64,000 bases of DNA from G965216695 sp965216695 (GTDB lineage Bacteria > Pseudomonadota > Gammaproteobacteria > Pseudomonadales > Azotimanducaceae), in assembly GCA_965216695.1 (NCBI GenBank), contig OZ244212.1, positions 868,001 through 932,000 on the forward strand. Direction: 5' to 3'. How positions within the stretch are numbered: the stretch's first letter is position 1; each line of letters begins with the position of its first letter. The notes beneath the pieces were generated by a model. The model was not told the origin of the DNA, made no database searches, and saw only the letters and a program-made list of their open reading frames with translations. The position numbers were made by a program, and so were the translations under genes. Positions 51,052 through 60,329 of the stretch are shown one piece after another.

Positions 51052-51456
51052 TCAGTCGTCGGCGCCAAAGACGTCCTGGACGTGCTGCGTATCCAGATAC
51101 TCGCGCACCCGATAGAGTTTGCCGTCGCGCAGAACGTGTTGAAAATGGTACAAATTATTGTACGTCTTGCCGTTGCTGATCTCGCCGTAGGACTCGGCCT
51201 CCACCGCCACGCGATCGCCTTCGGCCGTAATCTCTTTTGGAGTCACCCGGATACCATCAGGCGCGTTCTCGGCAATACCGAGCGCCAGAGCCGTGAATTC
51301 GGCTTTACTGTAGGTGCCTGAGATGTCCGTCGAACCCGCCACCCACCAGGTAGCGTCGTCGTGGAGCATTGCCATCGCGTCTTCGAAGCGGCTTTCCGAA
51401 AACGCCTCCCAGAATGCTTTCACCACCGCTTTATTTTCTTCGGTCGTATCCGCCAT
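51052..51456 (-). CDS. SnoaL-like (ketosteroid-isomerase-like) protein
   Basis: 134 residues. It opens with ENKAVVKAFWEAFSESRFEDAMAMLHDDATWW, and GTYSKAEFTALALGIAENAPDGIRV then NGKTYNNLYHFQHVL follow the limonene-epoxide-hydrolase/SnoaL pattern. No catalytic Asp pair could be fixed. It ends 2 bases from the convergent cytochrome gene and precedes no obvious partner except the SDR on the same strand. Confidence 0.75.
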   Translation of the reverse strand: MADTTEENKAVVKAFWEAFSESRFEDAMAMLHDDATWWVAGSTDISGTYSKAEFTALALGIAENAPDGIRVTPKEITAEGDRVAVEAESYGEISNGKTYNNLYHFQHVLRDGKLYRVREYLDTQHVQDVFGADD

Positions 51457-51501
51457 GCTTCCCTCCAGAAACGATAAACGATTAATTATCCGCGTTGCGG
51501 T

Positions 51502-52272
51502 TCACCGCGGCCGTGCTCCGCCACCCACCCGTAAAATCTCGCCACTCACCCAACTGGCCGCATCAGAGGCGAGGTAGACGCATGCTGCGGCAATGTCTTG
51601 AGGTGTTCCGAGACGCCCGAGCGGAATATTCCACTCTTTAAGCACCTCATCGAGCTGTGCGTCGGTTTTGCCGATGGCCTTGAGCATTACTTCCGTCGGG
51701 ATCGCGCCCGGTGCAACCGCGTTGACCCGGATGTGCGGCGCGAACTCGGCAGCGAGGGTCCAGGTGAGCGAGTTGGTGCCGGCCTTGGCGGCGCCGTAGT
51801 GAGCACTGCCAGGGACCGGGCCGGTTCCGGCGCCAGAGGTGATGTTGATAATGCTCCCCGAGGTCATGTGCCGTTCCGCGGCAATCGAACCCGTATAGAT
51901 CGATGTAAGGTTCAGCGCGATCGTACGATCCCACTCCTCGCGCGGCAGTTCCTTCAGCGGCATGCGCTTCGGCGAACCGCCGGCGTTGTTGACCCAGATG
52001 GTGAGTTTGCCGAAGCGATCGACCGCCGCACGGGCTAACCGGTCCAGTGCGTCGTCGTCGGTGACATCGGTCGGCACCGCGAGCGCACGGCCGCCGGCGG
52101 CTTCAATCCGTTCCACTACCGCTTCGATCTCGTGCGTCCGCCGCGCGGCAACCACCACGTCAGCGCCGGCCTGTGCGAACGCCAGCGCAATGCCCTCACC
52201 GATGCCCCGACCGCCGCCCGTCACCACCGCGACGTGGCCGGTCAGATCGAAGAGCTCGGTTACGTCCGGCAT
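51502..52272 (-). CDS. short-chain dehydrogenase/reductase
   Basis: 256 residues. VTGGGRGIGEGIA is the cofactor loop, WVNNAGG the NNAG motif, and HYGAAKAGTNSLT the catalytic Tyr-Lys. NAVAPGAIPTEVML is the usual PG segment. It belongs to the classical SDRs and could oxidise a hydroxyl to a ketone. Its start overlaps the stop of the preceding secreted-protein gene by one base. Confidence 0.85.
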   Translation of the reverse strand: MPDVTELFDLTGHVAVVTGGGRGIGEGIALAFAQAGADVVVAARRTHEIEAVVERIEAAGGRALAVPTDVTDDDALDRLARAAVDRFGKLTIWVNNAGGSPKRMPLKELPREEWDRTIALNLTSIYTGSIAAERHMTSGSIINITSGAGTGPVPGSAHYGAAKAGTNSLTWTLAAEFAPHIRVNAVAPGAIPTEVMLKAIGKTDAQLDEVLKEWNIPLGRLGTPQDIAAACVYLASDAASWVSGEILRVGGGARPR

Positions 52273-53003
52273 CAGCGCCCGCCGCTGCCGGTTGGAATAA
52301 CCGGACGCCGGCCGAGTTCGTCCCGCGCACGCTCGCGTTCGGCGTCAATCTGGCTCTGAGTCCGACAGACACGCTTGCCGATGCGCGACCCTGTCCGCTT
52401 CTCTTGCGTGCAGATCAGGTTGGATCGCTTGCTGCGCTTGCTCGGCGGCGTCGCCTCCGCGACCGACAGCGCGGAGCAATCCTCGAGATTAAACGTGTGA
52501 TCGAACAGCTTGGTTTCTCCCTGCATGGCAGTGAACAGGATGCGTTTGCCCCGGGTCATCTCCGCAGCAAGCTCAAGCTGCGCAGAGATTGGCTGAGATC
52601 GGCCCGATTTCATGCGGACCTTGCGTTCTTTTCGATCGATGGGTTGCGTGTGCACGCCGTCCGCCGGTCGACTCCACAGATTTACGACCTCCGCACGTCG
52701 GCTTTCCACTTCACCCTCAACCACGTAAACAACCCCAAGTTTCGTTCCGGCGCTGCAGCTCACAGACGATAGGCCATGCGCATCCGGAAGTACGTCCCCC
52801 TCCGCGAGCCGGGCGTGCAAATCCCCCGCTTGCGGTTTGCGGCCTTCGAACTCGTCCGCGAACAGAACATGAGCGGTTGAGGAGGCGGTCGCCGATACCG
52901 CACCAGCGCACGCGATCGCCGCGACGGCCAACGTCACAGCGGCGCGCTGGGCACGCCTGTAACTCCCGGCCTTTGTGGCCTGAATCTCTACAAACATTCT
53001 CAT
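52272..53003 (-). CDS. hypothetical secreted protein
   Basis: 243 residues. It has a signal peptide (AAVTLAVAAIACAGAVSATA), then a cysteine-poor soluble part. The ending LICTQEKRTGSRIGKRVCRTQ followed by DAERERARDELGRRPVI is a motif seen at the C-terminus of many small secreted proteobacterial proteins (from memory); the two cysteines could pair. Function unknown. It overlaps the SDR start by one base, in one operon. Confidence 0.7.
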   Translation of the reverse strand: MRMFVEIQATKAGSYRRAQRAAVTLAVAAIACAGAVSATASSTAHVLFADEFEGRKPQAGDLHARLAEGDVLPDAHGLSSVSCSAGTKLGVVYVVEGEVESRRAEVVNLWSRPADGVHTQPIDRKERKVRMKSGRSQPISAQLELAAEMTRGKRILFTAMQGETKLFDHTFNLEDCSALSVAEATPPSKRSKRSNLICTQEKRTGSRIGKRVCRTQSQIDAERERARDELGRRPVIPTGSGGR

Positions 53004-53058
53004 TGACTACCCGAATTGCTGCCTCGTCGGAAGTTAGTGTAGCGCGTCGTACCACTCG

Positions 53059-54264
53059 TCACATCTCGGGCGGGGGTACGCCGCGAATCACCACATTTGC
53101 TAGCACTGCGGCGACGAACATGGTTAAGACCACCGGCAGTAACGTACCGTCGTAGAACAAGCCCGCAATGACTCCCGAAACACTCCCGGAAAGAAAGACC
53201 GTGACATTCATCAGCGATACGGCACTGCCGCTGAGCCGGTCGAAATAGCTCAGAAACAGTCCCGATATAGACGGGTTGTTCATGCCCGACGCACCAATGA
53301 CGAGAGACAACAGCACAGAAAACACCCACACCGAAACGTCGGTCGCTACCACAACCAACGTTAACGCCACGAGCGCGGTCAACTGCACGGCGCGGCCAAC
53401 CTGGAAGAGTCTGAACGGAGACACGCGGTGAATGAGGCGGGACGTAGCGAACGTGAAGATCATCATCACCAGAACGTTGGCGCCAAAGAACACCGGAAAC
53501 ATCACTTCACCTACCGCAAAGTACTCCATGTACATGAAGGCGGCATTGGTAATGAAGACAAACATGGCCGACATCAACAGTCCCTGGGTAACGATGTAGC
53601 GCAACGGTACGTACCGCCCGTCCACCCGGCGCCCCAGCACCTGCCGGTACTGCCGTACGATCTCGTTGATGCGCAACTCGCCCGTGGCGTGCGAGGCTGT
53701 TTCGGGTACCGGCAGGAACGCAGCGAACACGAGGACGCCGTAAAGCGCCAAAAACACAAACACGCTGTGCCAGCCAAACAGCGTCAACAGGACCGATCCG
53801 ATGGCCGGGGCGAACATCGGCGCACCGAGCATTACCAACATTACCACCGGGAATCGGCGCGCCGCATCCGCAGGCTCGAACGCATCACGCACCATGGCCA
53901 TGCAGATTACAGTGGCAAAACCTCCGCCGAAGGCTTGAACAACCCGCAACAGTAAAATGGTGTTGATGTCATCCACGGCGGCGATCGCAAACGACGCCAG
54001 AACGAAAACGACCAGCCCCGACAACCCGATCGGCCGGCGGCCGATCTGATCCGAGATCGGCCCCCCAACCAGTTGGCCGAGTGCAAATCCCAACAGATAC
54101 GCACTCAGGGTGTAGTTCACCTGCACGATCGATACACCCATATCCCTGGCCATCGTCGGCATGGCCGGCAGGTAAGTATCGATCGCAAACGGGCCGATCG
54201 CGATCATCGACGACACGAACAGCAGAAAATAGCCGGGCAATCCGGCAACACGCGGCTCACTCAT
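53059..54264 (-). CDS. MFS drug/metabolite transporter (Bcr/CflA-like)
   Basis: 401 residues with twelve hydrophobic segments. IGPFAIDTYLPAMPTMARDMGVS in the first loop and GQLVGGPISDQIGRRPIGLSG after TM2 are signatures of the Bcr/CflA drug-efflux family. VVQAFGGGFATVICMAMVRDAFE is another family element. It exports small molecules across the inner membrane. It is followed on the same strand by a MoaD-like gene, 37 bases away. Confidence 0.85.
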   Translation of the reverse strand: MSEPRVAGLPGYFLLFVSSMIAIGPFAIDTYLPAMPTMARDMGVSIVQVNYTLSAYLLGFALGQLVGGPISDQIGRRPIGLSGLVVFVLASFAIAAVDDINTILLLRVVQAFGGGFATVICMAMVRDAFEPADAARRFPVVMLVMLGAPMFAPAIGSVLLTLFGWHSVFVFLALYGVLVFAAFLPVPETASHATGELRINEIVRQYRQVLGRRVDGRYVPLRYIVTQGLLMSAMFVFITNAAFMYMEYFAVGEVMFPVFFGANVLVMMIFTFATSRLIHRVSPFRLFQVGRAVQLTALVALTLVVVATDVSVWVFSVLLSLVIGASGMNNPSISGLFLSYFDRLSGSAVSLMNVTVFLSGSVSGVIAGLFYDGTLLPVVLTMFVAAVLANVVIRGVPPPEM

Positions 54265-54300
54265 CGGCTTTCGCCGACACGAGATGGTGGCGCAATGACT

Positions 54301-54561
54301 TCAACCGCCGCTCAGCGCCTGCTGGATCACCACCTCATCACAACCCGACAACCCGGCTCCGAGATCCCGCGTTTTGGCGCCACCGACATAGACAGCGATG
54401 TGCGGGCGGATTTCATCCTGCTCGTTGACCATGCGAAACCGGATTCCGGGATATTGCTCGTCCAGATCGTGCAGCAACGCATCGAGCGTCTCTCCACCAG
54501 CATCTACGCAGTCGCGCTGGCCGGTGTAAGAGAGAAGGGCATGCGGTATCAGCACCCTCAT
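54301..54561 (-). CDS. MoaD/ThiS-like ubiquitin-fold protein
   Basis: 86 residues. IPHALLSYTGQRDCVDAGGETLDALLHDLDEQYPGIRFRMVNEQDEIRPHIAVYVGG fits the beta-grasp fold of MoaD/ThiS. The terminal GG (QQALSGG) is the activated end used for sulfur transfer or conjugation. No MoeB/ThiF activating enzyme is adjacent. Its start overlaps the propeller gene stop by 4 bases, so the pair is translationally coupled. Confidence 0.75.
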   Translation of the reverse strand: MRVLIPHALLSYTGQRDCVDAGGETLDALLHDLDEQYPGIRFRMVNEQDEIRPHIAVYVGGAKTRDLGAGLSGCDEVVIQQALSGG

Positions 54562-55730
54562 GCAAGGTCAGCCCATTCCACCGAATACACCTCGGGCAGG
54601 TGTGCAGCGAGGTTTTGCCAGTGACCGCCTTCATCGAAACTGCCCCAGATCTCCCCGCTCGTGGTGCCGAAAAACACGCTCACTGGATCGTCCGCCGACA
54701 CTGCCATGCCCTGGCGTTTGACCGTATACCACGCACGTCCGGGCAATCCGACGTCCTGGCGTTGCCACGACTTGCCCGCATCGCAACTTCGGTACACCGC
54801 GGGGCGCCCGTCCGGGCTGGTCCGGGGCCAGACGTCCGTGCCGTCCATCGGAAACACCCAGCAGATGTCCGGATTTCGCGGATGCAGCCCCATCACGAAC
54901 CCTATGTCCCCTACCTGCTCGGGCATGTTGAGCCCGACCCGTTCCCACGTGTCCGCAGGGCGCTCGAGCCGATAGATGCCGCAGTGATTCTGCTGATACA
55001 GCACGTCCGGATGACGGGGGTGCTGCTGCACGCAATGTGGGTCGTGCTGCGGACCAATTTCCTCCCAATCCAGCGAGGTGGGCGACGTAACCGTGCCGTC
55101 CTCGCGCGTGGTAACCATCCCCTTGTTCAGGGGCGCCCAGGTTTCCCCGCGGTCTCGCGTCTCATAGACACCGCCACCCGACAGCCCAAAGTACATGTGC
55201 CCGGCATCACGCGGGTCGATCAGAATTGAATGCAATACCGGGCCGTCGGGCGTTCCCGCCTGCGGATCCTCGGTACGCCGTTCGTAATCCGGATGGTCAT
55301 TGAACCCGCGAACACTGGTCCAGGTGTCCCCTGCGTCCTCCGATATCCACAGCGCCTGCGGTGACGTTCCTGCATACCAGGTGTCCGGGTGATCCGGATG
55401 CCCCGGGGCCAGCCAGAAGGTGTGGCTCACGACGCGCGGTCGTTCGCCGGGTGCAGCTTTATCGAACGCCGGCGGCCGGGTCGCCTCCTGCCAGGTCCGA
55501 CCGGCGTCGGATGACCGGAACACCGTCGGTCCCAGGTGGCCCGTGCGCGCACCTGCGAGCATGGTGCGCTGATTCCGTGGGTCGACCGCAACATGGTTCA
55601 CGATGTGTCCCAGGAAGACGGGGTCCGACAACCGCCAGACGCCCTTCTGGTCTGGCTGCAGAAAAAACACACCCTTGCGGGTTGCCACAGCCAGGGTGTG
55701 CCCCGGCTGCAGTATCGTTCCATTGTCCAT
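54558..55730 (-). CDS. BNR/sialidase-like beta-propeller protein
   Basis: 390 residues from ATG at 55730. Repeated BNR-type blocks are visible: VFRSSDAGRTWQEA, LWISEDAGDTWTSV, VYETRDRGETWAPL, VYRSCDAGKSWQRQ and GSFDEGGHWQNL, each with the S-x-D-x-G-x-T-W core. This is a six- or seven-bladed propeller of the Vps10/exo-alpha-sialidase kind. No signal peptide, so cytoplasmic unless mis-started. Function unknown; the MoaD-like gene follows it with a 4-base overlap. Confidence 0.83.
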   Translation of the reverse strand: MDNGTILQPGHTLAVATRKGVFFLQPDQKGVWRLSDPVFLGHIVNHVAVDPRNQRTMLAGARTGHLGPTVFRSSDAGRTWQEATRPPAFDKAAPGERPRVVSHTFWLAPGHPDHPDTWYAGTSPQALWISEDAGDTWTSVRGFNDHPDYERRTEDPQAGTPDGPVLHSILIDPRDAGHMYFGLSGGGVYETRDRGETWAPLNKGMVTTREDGTVTSPTSLDWEEIGPQHDPHCVQQHPRHPDVLYQQNHCGIYRLERPADTWERVGLNMPEQVGDIGFVMGLHPRNPDICWVFPMDGTDVWPRTSPDGRPAVYRSCDAGKSWQRQDVGLPGRAWYTVKRQGMAVSADDPVSVFFGTTSGEIWGSFDEGGHWQNLAAHLPEVYSVEWADLA

Positions 55731-55873
55731 CGTGCTCCGGTGCGCCTCCGCCGTCACGCCCCGGACCACACTGGAACAAGGACTCCGGTGCGTCAAGCGG
55801 CAGAGGCGAATGCACTCGACGCAGCGCACCGCCGGCGGTACGCTGACAGCGGGAGAACCGAGGACAGCACGGA

Positions 55874-56872
55874 ATGACGACCAACCGGCAGTGGCTGATT
55901 GACGGCCAACCGCGCGGACGCGCGGTTGCGGAGTCAGACTTCAAACTGCACACCGCTGAGCTGGAGCCGCTAGCGGCTGGCACCGTGCGGGTAAAAGTCC
56001 GCTTTTTGAGTTTCGACCCGTCTCAGAAGGGACAGATGGAGAACGTCGGTTACGCGGCCGCGACCGGCATCGGGCAGGTTATGACGGCGCGCGGAATCGG
56101 GGAAGTCGTGGAATCGACGGTAGACACCGTCAAAACCGGTGAGCAGGTGTTGGGGCCGTTGGGCTGGCAGGAGTATGCAACGCTCAACGCCACCGATGTG
56201 CAACCCGTACCCAACGACGACCTGTTGACCGCGCACCTGGGGCCCCTCGGCGGCAACGGGCTCACCGCGTATTTCGGGTTGCTGCGTCACGGGCGCCCGG
56301 AACCGGGAGACGTGCTGGTTGTATCGGGCGCTGCCGGGGCCACCGGCTCCATCGTAGGACAGATCGGCCGCATTGCCGGTTGCAGCGTGATCGGCATCGC
56401 GGGCGGCGAGGACAAGTGCCGTTGGCTAACCGACGACCTGGGTTTCAACCACGCCATCGACTACAGAAACGAATCCGTGAAAGCGCGCCTGCGGGAAACC
56501 TGCCCCGACGGTCTCGACATCTTTTTCGACAACGTCGGTGGCGAGATTCTAAACGATGCGCTGTCGCGAATAGCCCTCAGTGCGCGCATCGTGATATGCG
56601 GCGGCATATCACGCTATCAGGCAGACGGGTTGCCGCCCGGACCCGGCAACTATATGAATCTGGTGTTCCGACGCGCAACCATGGCCGGTTTTCTGATGTC
56701 GGACTACATGCACGAGGCAGACCGCGCGATTGCTCGCTTAACAGCCTGGATACGCGAAGGCCGCGTGCAGTACCGAGAAGACGTTCAGAACGGTTTCGAG
56801 AACATACCCGCAACACTGTTGCGGCTTTTTTCAGGACAAAACGTCGGCAAACAGCTTCTGGCGCTCGACTGA
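55874..56872 (+). CDS. NADP-dependent oxidoreductase (PTGR/CurA-like MDR)
   Basis: 332 residues. RQWLIDGQPRGRAVAESDFKLH at the start, GGNGLTAYFGLLRHGRPEPGDVLVVSGAAGATGSIVGQIGRIAGC (the cofactor loop GAAGATG) and NYMNLVFRRATMAGFLMSDYM at the end match zinc-free medium-chain reductases acting on alpha,beta-double bonds. The zinc cysteines are missing as expected. It is on the strand of the following aldehyde dehydrogenase, with 94 bases between. Confidence 0.87.
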   Translation: MTTNRQWLIDGQPRGRAVAESDFKLHTAELEPLAAGTVRVKVRFLSFDPSQKGQMENVGYAAATGIGQVMTARGIGEVVESTVDTVKTGEQVLGPLGWQEYATLNATDVQPVPNDDLLTAHLGPLGGNGLTAYFGLLRHGRPEPGDVLVVSGAAGATGSIVGQIGRIAGCSVIGIAGGEDKCRWLTDDLGFNHAIDYRNESVKARLRETCPDGLDIFFDNVGGEILNDALSRIALSARIVICGGISRYQADGLPPGPGNYMNLVFRRATMAGFLMSDYMHEADRAIARLTAWIREGRVQYREDVQNGFENIPATLLRLFSGQNVGKQLLALD

Positions 56873-56966
56873 CGCCGGGCACGACGGAATAATCTGAATC
56901 ACTGGACTCGCGTTTCGACCAGGCCCAGCCGCTATCGAAACCAGTACATTACGACAGGAGGATACG

Positions 56967-58385
56967 ATGCAAACGTACGACAAATTTTATATCAATGGCC
57001 AATGGGTCGCCCCATCCGGGAGCGGCACCATCGAGGTGATCGATCCATCCACCGAAGAGGTGTGCGGCGCGGTTCCGTCGGGAGACGCAAGCGATGTCGA
57101 CGCCGCGGTCGCGGCCGCCAAGTCGGCGTTCGCTACCTGGTCGCAGACCAGCGCCGAGGAACGATCGCAGATCATCAAGAAGCTGGCCGACAAGATCACC
57201 GAGAATGCGCAACGTATTGGCGAAAGCTGCGCGCGGGAGCTTGGTACACCACTGCAAACCAGCGTGGCCCTGCACGGGGGTTTGGGGATCGGCGTCATGA
57301 GCTCCTATGTGGAAGTGCCGTTCCTGATGGAACAGGAAGAACAGATCGGCAACTCCGTGGTCATTAAGGAGCCGATCGGCGTTTGCGGTTTCATCACACC
57401 GTGGAACTTTCCGTTGCATCAGATCGTTGCCAAGCTGGCACCCGCGCTGGCAACGGGATGTACCGTGGTAGTGAAGCCCAGCTCCGATACGCCCCTGACC
57501 GCCTATATCCTTGCCGAACTGATTGACGAAGTTGGCGTTCCCCCGGGCGTATTCAATCTGGTAACCGGCCCCGGACGCACAGTCGGCGAAGCCATGTGCG
57601 TACACCCTGATATCGATATGATCTCGATTACCGGTTCCACTGAGGCCGGCGTTCGGGTCGCCCAGCTTGCGGCCGGAACGGTTAAGCGTGTGTGCCAGGA
57701 ACTTGGCGGGAAGTCCGCCGTTGTGGCACTGGAGGACGCAGACGTTGCGGACGTAGGCGCTCGCGCGGGCGCCGGCATCTGCGCCAACAGCGGCCAGGTG
57801 TGCGCAGCACTCAGCCGCTTGATCGTTCCCCGGGCCCGGCAGGAGGAAGCGGCACAAGCCGCGAGGGCTGCGGTGGAATCCGTTGTGGTTGGCGGCGCAT
57901 TCGAAGAGGGCGTCACGATGGGGCCTGTCTCGTCGCGTTCTCAGCAGGACACCGTTCGCGGCTACATTGAGAAAGGCATTCAGGAAGGGGCAACGCTCGT
58001 AACCGGCGGTGCAGATATGCCGGAAGGACGCAACGCCGGCTACTTCGTGAAGCCGACGATCTTCTCGGACGTACGCAATGACATGACGATCGCCCAGGAA
58101 GAGATCTTCGGACCCGTACTGTGCATCATCCCGTACGATTCCGAGGACGAAGCGATCGATATCGCTAACGACACCGTGTTCGGACTGTCGGGTGCGGTGT
58201 ACTCCGGAGACGCCGAGCGGGCCAAGGCGGCGGCTAAACGCATTCGCACGGGCCAGGTATCAGTGAATGGCGGCGCTTTCAACGTCGCTGCGCCTTTCGG
58301 TGGCTACAAGCAGTCCGGGAACGGCCGGGAGCTGGGACCGCACGGCATTCAGGAATACATCGAGCTGAAGTCACTGCAGCTGTAA
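56967..58385 (+). CDS. NAD(P)-dependent aldehyde dehydrogenase
   Basis: 472 residues, full length for the family. GFITPWNFPLHQIVAKLAPALATGCTVVVKPS is the cofactor region, QELGGKSA holds the general base Glu245, and the catalytic nucleophile is Cys279 in NSGQVCAALSR. The closing GPHGIQEYIELKSLQL is usual. Aldehyde substrate unknown; with the MDR reductase gene upstream it fits a short oxidative pathway. A strong hairpin follows. Confidence 0.93.
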   Translation: MQTYDKFYINGQWVAPSGSGTIEVIDPSTEEVCGAVPSGDASDVDAAVAAAKSAFATWSQTSAEERSQIIKKLADKITENAQRIGESCARELGTPLQTSVALHGGLGIGVMSSYVEVPFLMEQEEQIGNSVVIKEPIGVCGFITPWNFPLHQIVAKLAPALATGCTVVVKPSSDTPLTAYILAELIDEVGVPPGVFNLVTGPGRTVGEAMCVHPDIDMISITGSTEAGVRVAQLAAGTVKRVCQELGGKSAVVALEDADVADVGARAGAGICANSGQVCAALSRLIVPRARQEEAAQAARAAVESVVVGGAFEEGVTMGPVSSRSQQDTVRGYIEKGIQEGATLVTGGADMPEGRNAGYFVKPTIFSDVRNDMTIAQEEIFGPVLCIIPYDSEDEAIDIANDTVFGLSGAVYSGDAERAKAAAKRIRTGQVSVNGGAFNVAAPFGGYKQSGNGRELGPHGIQEYIELKSLQL

Positions 58386-58425
58386 CGGACTCGATCCAGG
58401 GTCAGCCTCTCAAGCAGCAAACCGT

Positions 58426-58451
58426 CCGCAGCCGGGATCGCCCGGCTGCGG
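58426..58451. terminator. strong bidirectional hairpin terminator
   Basis: Perfect 11-bp stem CCGCAGCCGGG / CCCGGCTGCGG with loop ATCG, placed between the convergent aldehyde dehydrogenase and DUF6491-like genes. It lacks T runs on either strand; the stem is very stable. Confidence 0.6.
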
Positions 58452-58477
58452 CCTCTGCCGCTCTCACCGCGCCGGTA

Positions 58478-59026
58478 TCATCGATGCGTCAACGCTTTCA
58501 ACGCGTCCGCCTGTTCACTGCTAATCGGCTGAAATTTGCCCAGCGAACACGTCGCACTCACGCGCGTATAAAGCATCAGACTGCGATCGATCGCAGTTAC
58601 AGAATCCATCGCGCACAACTGTCCGGTTGTGATGTCGAATCGAAGCACCCGACCCGGCCGCATACCGGGGCAGTCATGCGACAACTCATTCAACCACGCC
58701 CGTCCGCCAAGCCCCTCGAACACCAGATAGCGATCATTGATGATCTCGACGTCGCGGTAGCGGGAGGTTGAAAGGCAGCGCTGCGGCTCAGAGTAGGTCT
58801 GCGCATTCGCCACATCTAAAATCCGATCCAGATCGGCAGCGGTTACTTCAGGTGCCGGACTCGAAGAAGCGCAACCCGTGGCGAGCACGACAAAAACTGA
58901 CGCGACGTAGATCAATCGACGCGCGTCTGCGCTCCATGCCGGGCCCACTCGTTCACGGGTACCCGGTGTTGCCTCCTGCGTCGTATCCCGCGTATGGCGG
59001 TGCATCGTAGCCTGTGTCGTATCCAT
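58478..59026 (-). CDS. DUF6491-like lipoprotein
   Basis: 182 residues. LIYVASVFVVLATGCASSSP is a lipoprotein signal with lipobox LATGC; it begins about 37 residues in, so the true start may be later (for example ATG at 59005 or a GTG nearer the signal). The mature part (RCLSTSRYRDVEIINDRYLVF, AWLNELSHDCPGMRPG, CAMDSVTAIDR) has four cysteines likely to pair, typical of DUF6491. Function unknown. Confidence 0.7.
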   Translation of the reverse strand: MDTTQATMHRHTRDTTQEATPGTRERVGPAWSADARRLIYVASVFVVLATGCASSSPAPEVTAADLDRILDVANAQTYSEPQRCLSTSRYRDVEIINDRYLVFEGLGGRAWLNELSHDCPGMRPGRVLRFDITTGQLCAMDSVTAIDRSLMLYTRVSATCSLGKFQPISSEQADALKALTHR

Positions 59027-59143
59027 ACTCTTGTCCTCAAACGAATGTACGTTTACGCCGTCCCGTCACCCCTTGGAGCGCGAAAGGTACATTCGGTTCC
59101 AACCCACTGACGAAGCCGGAAGTCACTTCGTGGCGGAGGAAGA

Positions 59144-60280
59144 TCAGAAGCCAAGCAGACGTGCGTACCGATCCCGATGGTACGCGCGGTTGCCGAAGAG
59201 CGTCTCTACAACACGCGCACGCTTCAAATACAGTCCCGCGTCAAACTCGTCGGTCATCCCGATACCACCGTGAATCTGAATCAGCTGATTGGACATCTCG
59301 TGCAGAAACTCGCCGACCCGAGCCTTCGACAATGCACACAGCTCGGACACGTCGTCGGATTGCGTATCGATCGCCTGCAACGCGGCTTCGGCACACGAAC
59401 GCGCCAGTTCCATCTGTGAGAAAAGCTCCGCCGCTCGATGGCCGAGCGCCTGAAACGAACCGATCACCCGGCCGAACTGCTCCCGCGTTTTCAGATACTC
59501 GAGCGTCATGTCGAATGCCTGCGCCGCGGTACCAAGCATCTCCGCGCCCAGACCCGCGCAGGCACGATCGAGCACAGCGTCAAGCGCGGCGCGGCCGCCA
59601 CCAACATCGCCGAGAACTGCGCTCGCATCCACGTGCACGTCATTGAACTGCACATCCACGTAACCCCGGCTGTCCATCGCGCGTACAGGCGTTCTTTCCA
59701 GGCCTTGCGCATCGGCAGGTACGAGGAGCAACGTAAGGCCGTCGCGATCATCCGGCGCACCGTCCGTACGTGCGACAGTAATGATCTGCGTGGCGATCGC
59801 GCCTTCGGGCACGAAGGTCTTTAGGCCGTTCAGACGGTAGCCGGATTCATCGGTGACCGCCGAGCATTCAATTCGCCGCGGGTTGTGCCTCGGCGTTTCG
59901 TCCAACGCAAGCGTCAACACGTCCGAGCCGTCCACGATGTTCGGCAGTACATCCGCTTTCTGTGCGTCGCTGCCGGCGGCGAGAACGGCAGATGCGCCGA
60001 CATACGCCGACGCGAACAGCGGCGAGGCGGTCAGTTGGCGGCCCATCTCCTCGAGCACGAGCCCGAATGTAAGGTAACCGAGATCCGACCCACCATAGGC
60101 TTCCGGTATCAGAATACCCGTCCACCCCATATCGACCATCGATTGCCAGCGTTCGGCATCGTGTGCTTGGTCATCGCCGCGGTCACGTAGCGTCCGGAGC
60201 GCATTCACCGGCGTATGGGTACCGATCCAGGCGCGCGCCTGGTCGCGAATCAGACTCTGCTCTTCCGTCAATGCCGCCAT
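59144..60280 (-). CDS. acyl-CoA dehydrogenase-like subunit
   Basis: 378 residues. LTEEQSLIRDQARAWIG at the start, LVLEEMGRQLTASPLFASAYVGASAVLAAGSD, and QIHGGIGMTDEFDAGLYLKRARVVETLFG at the end fit the acyl-CoA dehydrogenase fold with FAD. The usual Glu of the IxEGTxEI segment is replaced (ETLFGNRAYHR), as in the non-catalytic or altered partner of the heteromeric ChsE-type enzymes that oxidise steroid side-chain acyl-CoAs. It lies 49 bases behind a second such gene. Confidence 0.83.
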   Translation of the reverse strand: MAALTEEQSLIRDQARAWIGTHTPVNALRTLRDRGDDQAHDAERWQSMVDMGWTGILIPEAYGGSDLGYLTFGLVLEEMGRQLTASPLFASAYVGASAVLAAGSDAQKADVLPNIVDGSDVLTLALDETPRHNPRRIECSAVTDESGYRLNGLKTFVPEGAIATQIITVARTDGAPDDRDGLTLLLVPADAQGLERTPVRAMDSRGYVDVQFNDVHVDASAVLGDVGGGRAALDAVLDRACAGLGAEMLGTAAQAFDMTLEYLKTREQFGRVIGSFQALGHRAAELFSQMELARSCAEAALQAIDTQSDDVSELCALSKARVGEFLHEMSNQLIQIHGGIGMTDEFDAGLYLKRARVVETLFGNRAYHRDRYARLLGF

Positions 60281-60329
60281 AATCGCACCCTACTTCCTTT
60301 CAATTGCAGCCTCCGCGTAAGCGGTTGCG

